A stretch of DNA of 64,000 nt from Prorocentrum cordatum. Taxonomy: Eukaryota > Sar > Dinophyceae > Prorocentrales > Prorocentraceae. Positions 62,100 through 64,000 of this stretch are shown here, one piece after another. The notes below the pieces were generated by a model. That model saw only the letters and a program-made list of their open reading frames with translations, was not told where the DNA came from and searched no databases. The translations under genes were made by a program, and so were the position numbers. The stretch spans positions 1,487,349-1,551,348 of the forward strand of contig CAUYUJ010016059.1 of assembly GCA_963575745.1 (NCBI GenBank). The letters run 5' to 3'. Within the stretch, counting starts at the first letter, position 1. Each line of letters begins with the position of its first letter.

Positions 62100-62529
62100 C
62101 ATGACAGAATACAATTCAATGTTTATGACGAGGGCCGGGCGGACATAGTGACTACGGCTTCCCAAGGTCCGCGAACGCCGTGAGCCACCTTATCCTCCTC
62201 CTCCCCCTTCATCTCTACCTCCTCAACAAGAGCCAGAGACCAATGACCGCACGATTCACGACTATGAGCCCATAACTCCTCTTGCCTCCCCCCCGGTCTC
62301 CTATCAGTCCTCCTCCGCCTCCTCCTCCTCTTCCTCCTCCTCCTCCTCGTGCTCCTCCTCCAGCCCACACGACTCCGCGAGAGTCGGCCGCTGTCGTCAG
62401 CGCCGTCGCCGTCCTCGCGATCGTCGGCCTCGTCGCCGTGGCCTCCTCGCCCGCTGCGCCCCAAAAGCCCACGGCCCCGTCGCACCGGGTCGTCGCGGGT
62501 CGCGCTCTGGGAGACCCGGGGGGCCCATG

Positions 62530-62530
<1 letters not shown>
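62100..62530. other. Spacer with CTCCTCC tract at 62300-62360, no gene seen
   Basis: Pyrimidine-rich patch, then GC-rich sequence. Long open minus frames arise from the neighbouring GTC microsatellite. Confidence 0.4.
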
Positions 62531-62800
<270 letters not shown>

Positions 62801-62959
62801 CACTTTGAGGTCTGGGCCCTCCCGGCGGACAAGAAACACACCCAGGCCAGCGGGTCCTGTCGAAAGCCCTCTCAGGCACCATCCAGGTTCTGCTTTTCCG
62901 AGCCCGCTCAGGCCGTGGCGACAAGAGGCGCTGAAGGCCTGATCTCCAAGACACACTGT

Positions 62960-63205
62960 GATCAGCGCGCGAACGTTGAACGCCAGCGGCGGGGTCGCCG
63001 CTGGTCGACATGACGCGAACATACCATACCTTCTCGCGACGCCGCGAGCTCCGGGGTGCCCCGACCTGCGGAGGCTCTGTCCCTCAAGACTGGGGCTCCA
63101 CACGTCCAATCGTTCAACATCGACGGATTCTGGGTCGCTGGCGGCGTCCAACCTTGAACGCCAGCGGCGGGGGCTCGCCGCCGGTCGACACGATGCGAAC
63201 CTGCC
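62960..63205 (+). repeat. Duplicated ~55-bp hairpin-bearing unit, copies ~180 bp apart
   Basis: TTGAACGCCAGCGGCGGGGT at 62975 and TTGAACGCCAGCGGCGGGGG at 63154, each running on to CGCCGCNGGTCGACA and ATGCGAAC or GACGCGAAC. The core CCAGCGGCG...CGCCGCTGG is a perfect 9-bp-stem hairpin in the first copy. Confidence 0.8.
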
Positions 63206-64000
63206 GTAACAACACGATTTGAGAAACGACATGCGTGCCGCCGAGACCCCTTTTATCGGACGGGGCTGAGACGAGGATAAATCCGTTCCAGAGCTTTCCA
63301 GAGCGCTCTCAGAACTTTCCGGAACACTATGAGAAGGCCGCGTCGCCCGATACATCCTGCAAAGCCGCCGGATCTCATATATTCTCGATTAATCCTTACC
63401 CGAATTTATCCTCGTCTTGGCTTCGTCTTGGTGTAGACAAGGCAACGCAGGATGAAAAGCTGGTGCTGGGGCACAGCCCCAGGGGCGCGGCGCCCGAGAC
63501 ATCCTCCAGAACCGCCGGATTTCAGAGATGCTCGATTTATCCTCGCCCGATTCTATCCTCGCCATGGTGTCGTAATATTCTACCGCTCCCGAGCCCCGGG
63601 GCGCGTCCTGCCAGAAGCTTCGAGGCGGACCCAGCCGCGGTCGCGGGCGCTGGGCCCACGAGGCCCGGGAGGGCCCCAGGACCCCTCCCCGCCCGAGCTT
63701 CGGTCCTCGACTCTGCCCCCCCCGCCCACAAACTCACCCAGAACCGGCCCCCCTCCATCGTTTCGTTCCAGCGCAACGTCTGGAGGGGGTGGGAAAGGGG
63801 AGCGAAGGGAACACGCGAAGCACCAACCGAAGTCCACAGCACTGCGTCTCCAAGATCAGGCCGCCGGCTGCCAAATGCACTCAGCCGCGTGCCACCCGCC
63901 AGGCTCAGAACGGGCCCCCCTTCGTAGAGGCCTCCTAGATGGGGTACATACATCGGGCCCTGGGAGCCCGAAAGCAAGGCAAAACCTCGTGTCCAATCTT
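63206..64000. other. Spacer with two copies of a dispersed CATCCTGCAAAGCCGCCGGAT repeat, no gene seen
   Basis: ATCCTGCAAAGCCGCCGGAT (about 63353) and ATCCTCCAGAACCGCCGGAT (about 63500), each followed by TCTCGATT or GCTCGATT and ATCCT words. The reverse complement occurs at 47588-47680. The rest to 64000 is GC-rich and unrecognised. Confidence 0.5.

Overview
The window reads as nuclear DNA of a dinoflagellate (alveolate protist), probably a large-genome species; I cannot name the genus. The reasons are: a candidate gene whose exons are joined by GC-AG introns with the G|GC...AG|G boundary common in dinoflagellates; a secreted gametolysin-type metalloprotease, open for 393 codons without an intron, with a degenerate copy of the dinoflagellate spliced leader about 90 nt upstream of its ATG; a C48/Ulp1-like protease exon; and very sparse coding sequence in a sea of tandem repeats. 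I see no bacterial operon, rRNA, complete tRNA, CRISPR array or plasmid/phage feature.

Layout. 0-1.3 kb: minus-strand M11 metalloprotease, running off the left edge. 1.4-10 kb: satellites (91-bp, AGT island, 42-bp, 21-bp, composite GC-rich element). 10.1-11 kb: minus-strand C48-like exons. 11-36 kb: mostly satellites, microsatellites, fold-back elements and dispersed repeats, with weak open frames only. 36.5-37.5 kb: small candidate exons on both strands. 38-47 kb: GATCGAT/GTGTCCCG higher-order arrays, an uninterrupted GT tract, dispersed elements. 47.1 kb: a 160-bp palindrome. 48.8-50.7 kb: two related fragments of an unrecognised protein. 54.4-61.3 kb: a minus-strand PHD-finger gene whose zinc-binding module is split over three exons separated by 2.4- and 3.5-kb introns. 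61.6-62.1 kb: a plus-strand two-exon 3' gene end with GT-AG splice sites. 62.1-64 kb: GTC microsatellite and repeats.

The most unusual property is the spacing of several repeat families with unrelated sequence. One has units alternating 10 and 11 bp (mean about 10.6), one has 21-bp units made of a 10-bp and an 11-bp half, another has 20-21-bp spacing, and one is 42 bp. All are multiples of the 10.5-bp helical turn. By eye they occupy about 8 kb of the 64 kb, and several lie inside the introns of the PHD gene. In a lineage that lacks bulk nucleosomes this is worth testing as a DNA-shape or packaging signal; it remains an inference until computed and compared with other loci. The arrays also keep several reading frames open for hundreds of codons, so most long open frames here are repeat artefacts and not genes.
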